DNA of 49,486 bases from Lenisia limosa (taxonomy: Eukaryota > Breviatea), in contig LPNZ01007172.1 of NCBI GenBank assembly GCA_001655205.1, positions 1-49,486 of the forward strand, written 5' to 3'. Numbering within the stretch: position 1 is the stretch's first letter; the number at the start of each line of letters is the position of its first letter. Below are positions 1-11,800 of the stretch, in pieces. Position numbers and translations under genes: made by a program. The notes below the pieces were generated by a model that was not told where the DNA came from, searched no databases, and saw nothing but the letters and a program-made list of their open reading frames with translations.

Positions 1-651
1 TAGGGATGGGAAAACCTATCAGTATATTTTTGGACTGTTTAAAAGAGACTAGCTTTGACCCCTTTGTTGTGTGATTCTAAATCCAAGCGTATATAACCCA
101 CATTTTGTGTGAGCGGCAGTCAGCAAGAATGGCAAGGTACACTGACATTTGTTTATTCCATCATAGGAATAGGCCCACCAATCAGTCTATTTCCAACCGT
201 TTTGACTAGGCCGCCAAGTGGCTTGTTTACAGATGACTAGCTTAGACCCCCTAAGGTTGTTTGATACGGAATTCAACCGAAAAGTTAGAGGGAGTTGGCA
301 AGAATGGCATGTTACCATGTTTGGGATCGAAAAAAATTTATGAAATATGTCCACTTTCCAGTTAAATCCGCCGCGTTATGATCTAATGATCAAAATATCA
401 TATTTTCAGTTATTACTGGAATACCACTTTGGCACTTGATTTATAGAAAATGATGTACACAACTATCCCAGTTGATTATATGTTGCCACTCATAGTAGAA
501 ATATATTTGTCAATATAGAAACCTCTACTCCCCACCCATAGAAATCACGTTCACAAACAAATTCTATTTCGTATCAATAAATAGTTCCATATCTATCCTG
601 GTAGTAGTACGTCTAAACAATGAGAGGTTCGTTTAATTGCCTTTCACACAC
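1..651. other. intergenic, no gene recognised; diverged direct duplication
   Basis: No coding exon can be supported here. The stretch lies beyond the stop codon of the XRN2-type gene. Two diverged direct copies of a segment of about 185 bp are visible. The string gactagctt occurs near 47 and again near 234, each followed by a gaccc-type tract. The string caagaatggca occurs near 124 and again near 304. The rest is AT-rich without features I can name. It may hold the 3' UTR and poly(A) site of the XRN2 gene. Confidence 0.5.
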
Positions 652-3600
652 CTAATACTGGCTCTGTTTTGGTTGAGTACTGAGACTGTTTCTAATTTGT
701 TGCATCTTCTGCATCTGGCGTTGTCTGATATCCTGGGTGATGGAGCCACCAAGGGGAGCCGGGGCTCTAACTTGTGAATGGACCTATATTGTCAACTGAT
801 CGGGAGAAATGAGGTCAAACATCATATAATTACTAATATGCTACCGGCCAAAAACCCCGCCATTAAATCATTTTCCCGCCATTAAATCATTTTTTGTGCT
901 TTTTAACACTTTTTACACCGATTGTTTGTTCGTTTGCCATTTTAGTGTCATATTGNNNNNNNNNNNNNNNNNNNNNNNNNNNNNNNNNNNNNNNNNNNNN
1001 NNNNNNNNNNNNNNNNNNNNNNNNNNNNNNNNNNNNNNNNNNNNNNNNNNNNNNNNNNNNNNNNNNNNNNNNNNNNNNNNNNNNNNNNNNNNNNNNNNNN
1101 NNNNNNNNNNNNNNNNNNNNNNNNNNNNNNNNNNNNNNNNNNNNNNNNNNNNNNNNNNNNNNNNNNNNNNNNNNNNNNNNNNNNNNNNNNNGATATATAG
1201 TTTTAAAGTGTGAAAGCTAAAAATTTTCAAGAAATATAAACTAATCCACGTACATTCGAAGCACTTGGATTCTGAATAGTCCGGGTGACAGGCGCCTCAT
1301 AACGCGTCTGACGGCCACGTGTGCCTTGGTATGGCATCGGAGGGGGAAGGTGTGTCGGGAGGGGAAGACTGGGTGACTGATTCGAAGTCGCTTGTTGCTG
1401 GGTTATTTGATAGGGCTGTTGCTGCACACCCTGACCAAGGTTAGATATCGGCAAAATATGAGAGAAACAACCATTTGATTATGGAACGGAGGGTTCATCG
1501 AATTCGGAACGCCCATGTTGAGGTGGTGCTGCTGCTTCTGGACTTGCTGCTCTTGTAGTTGCTGAACTCTTTGCTGTTGTTGTTGCTGCAGGTTTTGGGA
1601 CTGGGGTGTTATTGTTCATATGATGAAGACAAAGGAGGGGGAGAAGAGAATTCACTTACCATTTGCGAAGCAGTGTTCATCATTGGGCTATTGTAGAGTT
1701 GTTGTTGCGGGCTTGTTGAGCTGAATTGCTGCTGATTCTGGAGAAGGGTAACACGACACTAACACATCTCCCCAATTGGCAACTCAAAGCTATTCATTAA
1801 TTATTAGCAATGTGACAACCTTAGCTCACCATTTGCTGGTTCATTATAGGGTTCATGTAGAGTTGCTGTTGATGCCTTCCGGCGCCCGAGTACTGCGGAT
1901 TGTAACGAGGTTATCGAGGGGGGGGGTGAGAAAGATATTATGGTATCCCTCCCCCTTCCCTACCATCTGATTCATGAGAGCAGGGTTCATCATCATAGGA
2001 TTCATGTTGAGCTGTTGCTGGCCTCCAGAACCTGGGTACTGTTGGGGCTGATTGGGGGACTGTAGGTGCCTGTAGGGGGCTGGAACATTTCCATAATGGG
2101 CGTTTTGGCGGTGTGGACGATGATGACCTCCCAACTGTGAATTTGTCAAATATGATATCATGTGAACTCTAATGTATCTATTTTAAATCAATTGCGCTGT
2201 TTGGGTATAAGCTGTAGCTTTCGTATCAACCCCCAACCCCATTGATTCTACGACTGACATGCGACTCAGTTGGCAGCTCAGTGATAACAGGCTGACGGGT
2301 GTACGCTCCTTGTAAGCGAATACATGGGTAGATGTAACCCTCCGGCATAACTGGGTTTGCAAAGGACATGACAATACACTATGTTCGGTCAATAAGATAA
2401 TGTTGCAAAAAGGGTGAAAAACTTTTCTCACCTTTTCATTCACAGAAACCTTGTGGGAAAGTGGCCGTGTGAACTCCTCTGAGATGTTTGGCATTGGAGC
2501 CCCTCCTTGTGCTTCAGTCAGTTTCTCGTGCACAATGCCAGCATGTCCTGGGAGAGGGGGGGGGGTGAGCAACAACCAATTCATAGTCAATCCTTGATTT
2601 CAAATTGTGAAATGTTTACTAAGTTGCAAAAGGAGACGGTCAAGCAATACAAAAAAAAAATACGTGGGCTGTTCCTGTCACTAAAATACCACAGTACAAC
2701 GCTGCCGAGAAGACCTACCAGCAATTTGGTACTCGGGAATTTCGAGAGGGTAATCCATGTTCTTTTTGGCAACTTCCTCCTAAACCAGTAAACCCACAAA
2801 TGGTACTATATGTATGGGAAACTCAATCAATACCTTGATTTTGAGGCTGCTAAGTCTGGTTTTGAGCTTCGTTTCAAACTTCTTGCCAAGGTCGTTAATG
2901 TAGGCAGGGCACATAAACAAAAGGGCTTCACCAATCTGAGGATGTCAAAAGTGATCAACGTAGGATAGGGAAAGGTAAACGGCCTACTCTGTTTCGTCTC
3001 TTTTCCACCACTGTTAACTGGTCCTCAAGTGGGTCACAGGTGGCTCGGAGACGATCCATATCAATAAACGGCAGCAGTACAACTGCCTGCCATTCAAACT
3101 GAAAGGTAAGTAATGTATACTCTCTAAAATACACATTCTTGCCCCTCCCACTCTTTTCCCGTTGAGATCCAGCTCGAAGTCTTTGGGGTAGAAGTCAATA
3201 ATTGGGGAACTGGCGTCCTCCATANNNNNNNNNNNNNNNNNNNNNNNNNNNNNNNNNNNNNNNNNNNNNNNNNNNNNNNNNNNNNNNNNNNNNNNNNNNN
3301 NNNNNNNNNNNNNNNNNNCTTACGCAGGTAGGAAGGGCCTTCTTTGAATGGGACGGAAGCACAGACATGAGTTGCTTAACTGGTCAAAAAGGAATACAAA
3401 TGCAGTAACCGGTATCAGAGAACATGTTCATGATTATGTCAGTAAATCAAAGCAACCCATCAGGACTGTTCTGTAAACAATGGTATCTACGAATGCCAAC
3501 TTGGAAAGGCTTGATTGGTTCGTCTTTTGGGAAGACGATTTGGCCGCCACTGAGCTCCTCAAGCTGTGTCAGATCCGAGGCAAACGGGGCATAGTGGTAG

Positions 3601-6600
3601 GGGTAAAACCATGTCCAAGAGCAACAGCTGGATAGGAGTTAGTTGAAAAGAAAGTCAAAAATGGTATGGAACATAATATAATAATACAATAACGTGAAAA
3701 GCTCACCCCTGATAATAGTAATTCAACACCCATTGGAGTCCCTCAATGTAGCTTCGTACAACAGTGCGATATTCTTCTGGTTTCTCAAGCTGAACATTGT
3801 GAAGGAATTCGTTCACTTAAAGCAGCTTACCCCAAGTTTGCACTGATAGTAGCGCTTCTTGAAACCCGGACGACCAAGAGCAATATATCTAAAAGATTTA
3901 GAGACAACAATTACAAGATGTCAAAGAAGAACAACGCCAACTTATAGGAGTTGGAAGCCTTTGGCGGTTTTTCATTTTGGTCGAACCTGGATAAATAAGT
4001 CATACGAGAGAAAGCACTTTGAACTGAAAACAGTCTTTTACGAATAAAAACACATCGAGTAAGTTGGAACATCCCTGTTGTTTCCAAATAAAGTTTGAAT
4101 TCTCAATAATCTGCATAAATATCAACATTTTACTCTCTTTTGGAGCTAAAAGTGTAGCTTTACAAAAAAAAACTTGCCTTACCTAGATTCACGTTCCTCC
4201 TTCTCTGAAAAGCGCTGACGCTTGAGGGTGGCATAATTGGCCCTATCTTGGGAGTAGTAGTTATTACTATCTTGTGACGTATGATGATTCGGCTGGCTAC
4301 GAGGGGGCTGGATTGATTAACCAGAAATTAATAAGTAAGGCATTTGCAATGTAACTAATAGAAGTATACCTGCTTTTTTTCATCTTCATAGACTGGTTGC
4401 CTTCGGCGCCTTGGTTGGGGCTCTTCTTTCTTTACCCCAACATCTTTCTTCATAGCCTCTTCCTTTTCTGTCTCCACGCCATCCTTCTTGTCTTGCTCCT
4501 TCTTCTCCACTATAGCTTCTACCTTCTTTTCCTCTATCTTTTCTTCCACAATCTCTTCTTCCTTCTCTTCTTCTTTGCTTTCCTCTACGATCACTTCTTT
4601 CTGATCTTCCTCTTTGCTTTCTTCTACAATCACTTCTTCTACAATCACTTCTTCCTTCTTATTTTCTTCTTCCTTTTCTTCCTCCTTCTCTTCTTCCTTC
4701 TTCTCTTCGTCTTTCTTTTCTTCGTCTTTCGTTTGTTCCTTCTTCTCTTCCTCTCTGCTTTCTTCTTTCTTTTCTTCAACCTTTTCTTCAACAATCACTT
4801 CTTCCTTCTTCTCTTCTTCAACAATCACTTCGTCCACGTTCTCTTCCTCGTTGCTCCCCTCTTTCTTTTCTTCATCCTTTTCTTCAACAATCACTACTTC
4901 ACTCTTCTCTTCCTCTTTCTTCTCTTCCACTGTTGCCTCTTCCATCAAATTATCCTCTTTTGGTTTTCCATCCATCTCCTCATCTTCCATTTCCTTTGGC
5001 ATTTTTCTTTGCCTCTTACCAGGGGATTCCGCAAGGTCACAGCTATCTACCATCATATCTTCACTAATCGTCTCTTCTTTTGCCTGCTCAGCTGTGTCAC
5101 TCTTCTTGACATCTTCTTTTTCTTCTTCCATCTCTTCTTCCATCTCTTCTTTCATTTCTTCCTTCATGTCTTCTTTTATTTCTTCCTTCATCCCCCCTTC
5201 CTTCGTCTCATTTTGCATATATTTCTCATCTTTCTTCTTTTCTTCCTTCGGTTCTACCAGTTTTACGTCTTCTTTTCCTTCGGACTTTTCGTCCCCCTTT
5301 TTCTCTGCGCCCATCCGCCTCTCCACTACTTCTCTCATCATCTGCAATTGGAACTCAACTTCATCCTCAATGTCTTTTCTCTCCTCTTTTGCCTCTGCTG
5401 CCCGTTTTCTTCTGGCTTCACTTATCTTTCTCTGTCGCTCAAACTCTCTTTCTTTTGCTTCGGCCTGTTTTCTTTGTGCGTCCTAAAACTGTTAAAGAGA
5501 AACTCTTGAAAAAAAATGGTCTAAAGACCACGCACCTCGCCCAGCATGCGCTCTTCCTTGTTTCTTTTTTGGTCTAACACGCGAGTTTCAACACGGGAGA
5601 TCTACGATTGTGAAGAAACCAAACTACTCCGGCTTATAAAGAAGCCCCCCCCCCCCCNNNNNNNNNNNNNNNNNNNNNNNNNNNNNNNNNNNNNNNNNNN
5701 NNNNNNNNNNNNNNNNNNNNNNNNNNNNNNNNNNNNNNNNNNNNNNNNNNNATCTGGCCGTTGTGGGTAAGGTAGTCGGTCATTCTCGGCAGGTGTTCTT
5801 TGTAGAACTTCAGAAGCATATCAATGGCACCCTGCAGGATATTAAAACTATTCATTGATTGGGGTATTGTTTCCAAACAGCACATTATAAAAATGACCCC
5901 CTCTGTTTCCCACTTCGCGAATGTCCAAACTTGGAAGATGTGGAAGAAAATCGTTTCCAACAAAGAAGCAAAGGAAAACCTAGACTGGTAAGATAATGTT
6001 CCGGTATACAATAGTTGTTGAGAGTGAGAGGGGGGGGGGGTCATGATATCCATTCCTCACCATATCGTCAATAATTCTCTCAAGGTCATAGGCGAAGGGG
6101 AGCGTCTAAACACGTAAATGACCAAAAACGAATGAAAACCATAAATCTCAACAATTGTCAATACGAAATGGGAAAAAAGAAACTTACAATTCCGTTACTC
6201 ATGAATGCGGCCTTGAATTCATTGTCTAGATACTCACGAAGGGAGATCAATGAAAGGAGTTGAAATGGCTAGGAAAGTGAAAAACTTCAACGAAATGATG
6301 GTTGAGTTCACCCGAACCTTTGTGAGAAGAGTCCCGGAACAGTCAACACCGGATTTGATAGCTTCTTTTTCTAAATATGTCACAGAGGAGGTGTAATTTG
6401 ATACTCGTCAAGACCATCCTCGTTCCGCACCTCCGAAGCTGGCGGTATGCACAGGTTTCTTAAAAATGACCTCTTCCCTCAAGATTGTGAAATCGGCTTC
6501 ATGTGTAGCAAGTCCCAGCATAATCAAATCGGCATCCTGGTTCCATTAAAAGTGGACATCGGCAAANNNNNNNNNNNNNNNNNNNNNNNNNNNNNNNNNN

Positions 6601-8534
6601 NNNNNNNNNNNNNNNNNNNNNNNNNNNNNNNNNNNNNNNNNNNNNNNNNNNNNNNNNNNNAAACACTTCCTAGAATACACGTGGTTTTACAGGAAGAAAG
6701 AACATCACCACTCAAGCAAAGCAATCTGCCTGCACCATCATATCCCATTCCAGGGGGTGTCGGTCTCCATAGCATACCAGTCCGTAGAGAACATGGGAAG
6801 TGTTTGGGTCGTAACCAGGCATCACGCGTTGGCCTCTGATGTACTCCATAATCTATAATATTAGCCCCCACACATACAACTAAAGAAAAAGTTTCTAGCT
6901 TAGAACACCCCAACCTTATGCTCTCCTTCACCAGGAACATTGGCGTCAGACAATACAATTTTAAGCTGAAAAGTAATGGTCCTTTTGGGTTCCCTTTCAA
7001 AAGAATGAGTAACCTGTTACAGGAAAATAGGTCGAGGAGATAAGAAGAATAACCCCCCCCCCCCNNNNNNNNNNNNNNNNNNNNNNNNNNNNNNNNNNNN
7101 NNNNNNNNNNNNNNNNNNNNNNNNNNNNNNNNNNNNNNNNNNNNNNNNNNNNNNNNNNNNNNNNNNNNNNNNNNNNNNTGAAGCGCCGTAAAGTCTAGAT
7201 GATTTGTAATGGTGATGAAAGCTCAATTGATAGATTGAATAAAAGACTGCTGATGGGCCTCAATTACTGTACCCCTAGATTTAATTTCATGTGTTATCTT
7301 GTTCCAAAAAGTATCTTCTTACTTTGGCAAGGTTGTCCATGAATGGGGTACCCGGTGTAATTACATTCGAGTCGAAGTGTTCCTGAGAAATGAGGGGAGG
7401 GGGTCGGATATCACACACTATGACAATATATTCTTTTCCTATGGCATATTCACAACCCTATCAAACCTTGTCTCCTTGCTCCTGTCTCCATTTCAAATAA
7501 TCTCGTTGCTCCTGAAGTAATCAGCTAAAGAATTNNNNNNNNNNNNNNNNNNNNNNNNNNNNNNNNNNNNNNNNNNNNNNNNNNNNNNNNNNNNNNNNNN
7601 NNNNNNNNNNNNNNNNNNNNNNNNNNNNNNNNNNNNNCTTTGGTGGCTTTCTCTTCCATTTCCTGCGCAGCCCTGATGGTCAAAATGTATAACGAGATTG
7701 ATACATGTTGAAAACAAACCTGAAGCGCCTTGATCTCTGCTGGTTAATCTTGGCACGAGGAGCAATACCATCTGCACAATTAGACAATGAGCCTGAAAGA
7801 AAAGAAAAACAAAGAGGGGGGGAAAAAAATCGGCTTTGGTGATTGCATATCGTGCATATATTGCACCGAATCCCTACCGATAGCCATATAGATGACCTTT
7901 CTTGGTCGAACCATGTATGTCATTCTCTCGATGTAATCGAGAATCTAAAATGTTACAATGAAATAAAAAAATATATAAAACATGAAAATAATCACTGAAG
8001 AGAACTGAATGAAATCATCTCCATTACCTTTTTGAATTTCTCTTCATCAGTGGGAGGAGCAGGTTCGCCTTCTGGATGTGTGCAAGGATGGATGATACCG
8101 TTCATATCTGAGGAAAGAAGTTAGAACGCATGATACCTACCTACCATTAGTATCTGTAATGCTATTGCTTAGCGACCCCCAGGCGACCCTCCTCCCATCC
8201 AATACATATCAAATTATCATTATAAAACCAGAAATATCACTCCAGCTCACCAAGATAGAGGTTATCAAACTCACGTCCATTTGGATTGCGTTCGTTAATG
8301 AAAACCTAAAAAAATGTGAGCAAGAAAAAGTGATCATGGAACCATTTCACTCCTGCTCTAAAATAACACATCTAGATCAATCTTACGTGTTGCCGCTCGT
8401 TGAAGCCATTGAAGAGAGGGGGGTTCTCCTTTGCATACTCAACAACCTTTGGGTACTTCTGAGAAATGGGTTATTTGGATAAACTGCAATGTCCTTACTC
8501 TCGAAAGCCATCTGTAAAACGACGGAACACCCAT
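652..8534 (-). CDS. XRN2: XRN2/RAT1-type nuclear 5'-3' exoribonuclease (multi-exon)
   Basis: Processive 5'-to-3' exoribonuclease of the XRN family, which in the nucleus degrades 5'-monophosphate RNA, trims rRNA and snoRNA precursors and promotes transcription termination. The start at 8534 gives [12 protein letters not shown] followed by a GTAAGG donor, the standard XRN N-terminus. In order: [17 protein letters not shown] (about 8275-8060, split by an intron), [18 protein letters not shown] (7775-7720), [13 protein letters not shown] (6965-6915), [19 protein letters not shown] (6855-6785) and [13 protein letters not shown] (6540-6500). These carry the catalytic acidic residues. Then come [19 protein letters not shown] (about 6240-6190) and [14 protein letters not shown] (5800-5755). 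A 371-codon Lys/Glu-rich exon follows, then the XRN middle region: [49 protein letters not shown] and [20 protein letters not shown] (3885-3010). The C-terminus is Q/N/M-rich and ends SQY and TAG at 654-652. RAT1/XRN2 is favoured over XRN1 by domain order and the short disordered tail. Gaps at 956, 3225, 5658, 6567, 7065 and 7535 hide parts. I did not find the CCHC knuckle of animal XRN2; it may be absent or unresolved near 6300-6450. Confidence 0.93.
655..2165 (-). other. Q/N/M/P-rich disordered C-terminal tail region of XRN2
   Basis: Exons here encode low-complexity sequence: [19 protein letters not shown] (about 2030-1970), a polyglutamine-like run read from about 1605-1545, and [16 protein letters not shown] (about 1420-1370). 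The last exon ends [18 protein letters not shown] (about 720-660). The composition is prion-like: high Gln, Asn, Met and Pro with few charges. Similar disordered tails occur at the C-termini of RAT1/XRN2 proteins. The gap 956-1191 interrupts the region. Confidence 0.7.
4370..5482 (-). repeat. single 371-codon Lys/Glu low-complexity exon inside XRN2, with EVIVEE repeats
   Basis: One exon (acceptor side 5482, donor side 4370) lies between the nuclease half and the middle domain of XRN2. It opens with a helical, Arg/Glu/Ala-rich stretch ([20 protein letters not shown]). It then becomes almost purely Lys, Glu and Asp, with at least six occurrences of VIVEE-type units between about 4560 and 4920. 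It ends [15 protein letters not shown] before a GTATAC donor. A basic patch [17 protein letters not shown] (about 5030-4975) resembles a nuclear localisation signal. The linker of animal XRN2 is also charged but much shorter. The strong purine bias produces long false antisense reading frames. Confidence 0.85.
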
Positions 8535-8896
8535 AGCGAAAGTCAGTGAAGACCTTTCTTACAGGTCGCTTTTTCTAACTTCCACTCTTGGTATATACGT
8601 TCTTTCTGTTGCTTCAAACTCCACACCGATCCAAAAAAAATTCTTACTTTTGAATCGATATTTTTGTGGTTTCAGGGGAGGTTTTTTCGGCCAAAAGATT
8701 CTCGGGACCGGGTTTCACGACAGCGCGTCGGGGGCCAAAGAATTTTGGCATCATGGGGGGTATATATCTTGAACCTTTGCCCCCATTGTGATGCAAATGA
8801 TGTGATTGTGATTATGGAAACTCGTTCAGGTAGTTTATTAGTAAATTATCACTATATTATTGAACAGTAACGCGCAATAGATACTGCTAGAGCTGA
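8535..8896. promoter_or_regulatory. shared head-to-head promoter region of the two XRN genes
   Basis: These 362 bp separate the two divergent start codons. No core element is proven. A GC-richer block (about 8680-8760) contains two related copies of ggccaaa(a)ga (8689 and 8733). The second lies in the near-palindrome ccaaagaattttgg (8735-8748). TATA-like tracts occur on both sides (about 8590-8600 and 8760-8768). Calling this a bidirectional promoter is inference from geometry. Confidence 0.45.
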
Positions 8897-11800
8897 ATGG
8901 GCCTTTCTAAATTTACTGACTACGTAAGTTCCCCCCTTGCCTCACACCTTCATTAGATTGGTAGTTTTTATAAAGGTCGTCAACGGGTGCAAAATGTGAA
9001 GTAAGATGGTTCATTTCTCCTTTCTTCGCCTGCATTTTTTAACACCTAAGGGAGCAATGTACTTACCTCTTTATCGATGCCAACTGCCTCCTACATTCCA
9101 TTGTGAGAACATCAAAAAACAGGGAAGCCTTCCTTTGCCGCTTTTCTAAGGCTTGTGGGATGATTTCATATTCCAATTACCAACCCTTGTACATGCACTT
9201 TGTTCTTCTTTGTTCTACTTCAGTTCTTTACTCAATCAGGACCTGGAGCGGCATATTCGATCACACAGTCCCACCCAAGGATTGTTCGTTTGCTTTGATG
9301 GAATTTGTTGGGGAGGGGGCTGTTGATAGTTTTGTATGTCAGAAACATAATATACATATCATATTCTCACACCTTAGCTTCTGAAGCAAAGCTTCGTTCT
9401 GAAGTGCTTTCAAGACGAAATGTAGGGTACTACTTTTTTATTCGTATTTTATATAAATCATATTTCATAAGATAAAATTATATCCTTTGTAATTTAATAT
9501 AATATCTTTTACAAATGAGAAGGAACGTTCAAATACTTCATACTTTTATATTAGTAATGTGGAAAATTATATATATTATATGATGTACTACTGCATTGTC
9601 ATTTTTAACACTATTCACTGTTTTAGTATCACCCGAAAGACATTGTTAATTCCGTCTCAAAATTCGAGGTGAGAATTACCCAATTTCTCTTAACACCCAA
9701 TTCAAATTCCTGATTTTTCAGCTGACGTTTGGCATGAACTTCATGAATGAGGTGGAACAAGCTGCAGCAGCTCTTTGTTACCGACTGGCTTCTCATGTAG
9801 GATTTAGTCGAAAGCAAAATGTGAAATGCAAAACCTTGTATTATTTTGACCATTTTAGTTGCATGTACAATGTTCGATTAGTGGTATGCAGGATTTTTTA
9901 TTTTTGTGTCTGATTTGAAACAATACATGTATAAGTAAAATAATCTTAGCCTGTTAAACTGGTAGTCTCCTTTATTTTAGCAGATAGTTTTTTACACATA
10001 GGTGTGCGTATTCCTGGAGAAGGGGAGCATAAAATCATCCAGTGGCTGAGAAAAGTCCCAGAAACAGGAACCGCTGCTATTATATCACCAGATAGTGACA
10101 TGCTTGCTCTTTGTGGGGGGGGGGGCGGTGTGATCCAAATTATTTCCCTAAGTGTGTCTTCTTTTTGTTTTAGTTGATATTTACTGGTGTAGTGGTTGCG
10201 CAATCACGCAATCAACTATTTCTCTTCCAAGCAACAAACGATAACCGAAAAGGTAGGTTGTATTTTTCACCTTCAAAAGGCTTGGGTTCTCCTTGAGTAT
10301 TGAAATATATTTTGTTAATTTTGTGTAGGTACCTTCTTTCGATACGATATTGATGAACTTCGCTCTGTTGCTAATACGAGGCTGAGAAAGGTGGGAATTA
10401 TTCAGCCTGTTGTTAGTTTATCTTTTTGATGACCTCTCATTCTTACTCTCATGTTATAATGGATAATTAGGCGATTCCATCTTCAGTTCAACAGACAGAC
10501 ATGCAAACCGCGTTAGACTTTGCTGTTCTGGCCTTCCTAACAGGGAGCGATTACTTGCCTTTGGTTGGATACCAATTACATGCTTACTCATAGAACCACA
10601 TTCTTCAACTCCTTTAGTTTTCCCCTCCATTTGAAAAATAATGTAACCTCTTTAGGTTGCCCGAATGGACAGCCTCATTTCTGCCTACGGCTTTGCTCTC
10701 AGGAAAACGTAAGTTTAAGATTATTCCATCGAGATTTCCTGGTCTTGCTAATACTTTAGAGGGAAAACAACTCTGGCATACACCGACCTCAGTGGGTGAC
10801 GATCAATGTATTTTGTTTCCTCTCCTTTTCTGTGGCATTTATTTGATTCTAGCCAAGATCCAAATCAACCTCAATATTGATGTTCTTGTTGCACTCTTTG
10901 AAAACCTCAAAATCACAAGGTTTGCACATGAGATTATTATTTTCCCTTTGGTGTAGAATATCTAATTTGGTACTAATATCTGACTATTTCAGGAAAGTAA
11001 AGCCAAATCGATTTTTGACCAGAGCTTCAGAAATATTCTCTCGTTTCTCAATGCTGTTGGCCCACAACGGATGTAAAGTCACCCCGTTCAAAGAAAAAGA
11101 TGTATGTGGATCACCCAAGGTTTGAAAAATTTCTCTCCTTTACAAAGTCATCAGGAAATTTTTTTTTTTTTTTTCTAAATTTGCTTGTATAACTCAAATA
11201 CGGTGTGTCCTATGTTACATTTTAGGTCTGGCAATCCTTGATGATTGACGTGTCACGTGCGATAAACAATATTAAAAACCCAAATGCTGTTGGCTGGGAA
11301 GTTGTTATGATAATCATTTAATTCGCTTCCAATTTGATTCCTGTTCCTCTCAATTTACTTCTCCAGGAAATTCTTAAGAAACATGGAGCTACCCTCAACA
11401 AAACTGGGAAGAAAACAAGAGTATGTTCCATTTATTTGCCGTTTGTCACATTAGTTTGAGTTACTTTATCAATTTACTGTCAGATTGAAGTTTATGCCTA
11501 CAAAGGGAGCACAGTGTCCTCTCGAGTTGAAACTGTTAAAAGGTATCCATAAATTTAATTCAAAAATATACCATATTTTTTTTGGAACCAGGAGAAATAT
11601 GTCTTGAATGACAAGTTCTTCTGATTATTTTGAAAAGTGTATAAAATAATGATGTAGTGCATTGCAGCTCTGTGGTGACCTTGGTATGAAGTATCGCCTT
11701 CCCAAATGGGGTAGTTTTTCTCTCCCAGATGACAGAACAGACCCTACTGTTTCTGAAGAAATAGTGGGAGTTGTTCCATATTTCATATACACATACCATG

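Noticed and set aside
4397-5509. Long plus-strand reading frames (up to 370 codons, Phe/Leu/Ser-rich) opposite the XRN2 charged exon
   Set aside because: They are the antisense of a K/E-coding purine-rich exon, which rarely creates stops. No family features, and the minus-strand exon has good splice borders and context.
8897-10560. Second nuclease as FEN1/XPG-type flap endonuclease
   Set aside because: The GEGEHK motif and the LFVCFDGI...SEAKLRSE block are XRN-like; FEN1 has PGEAEAQ-type sequence at that place.
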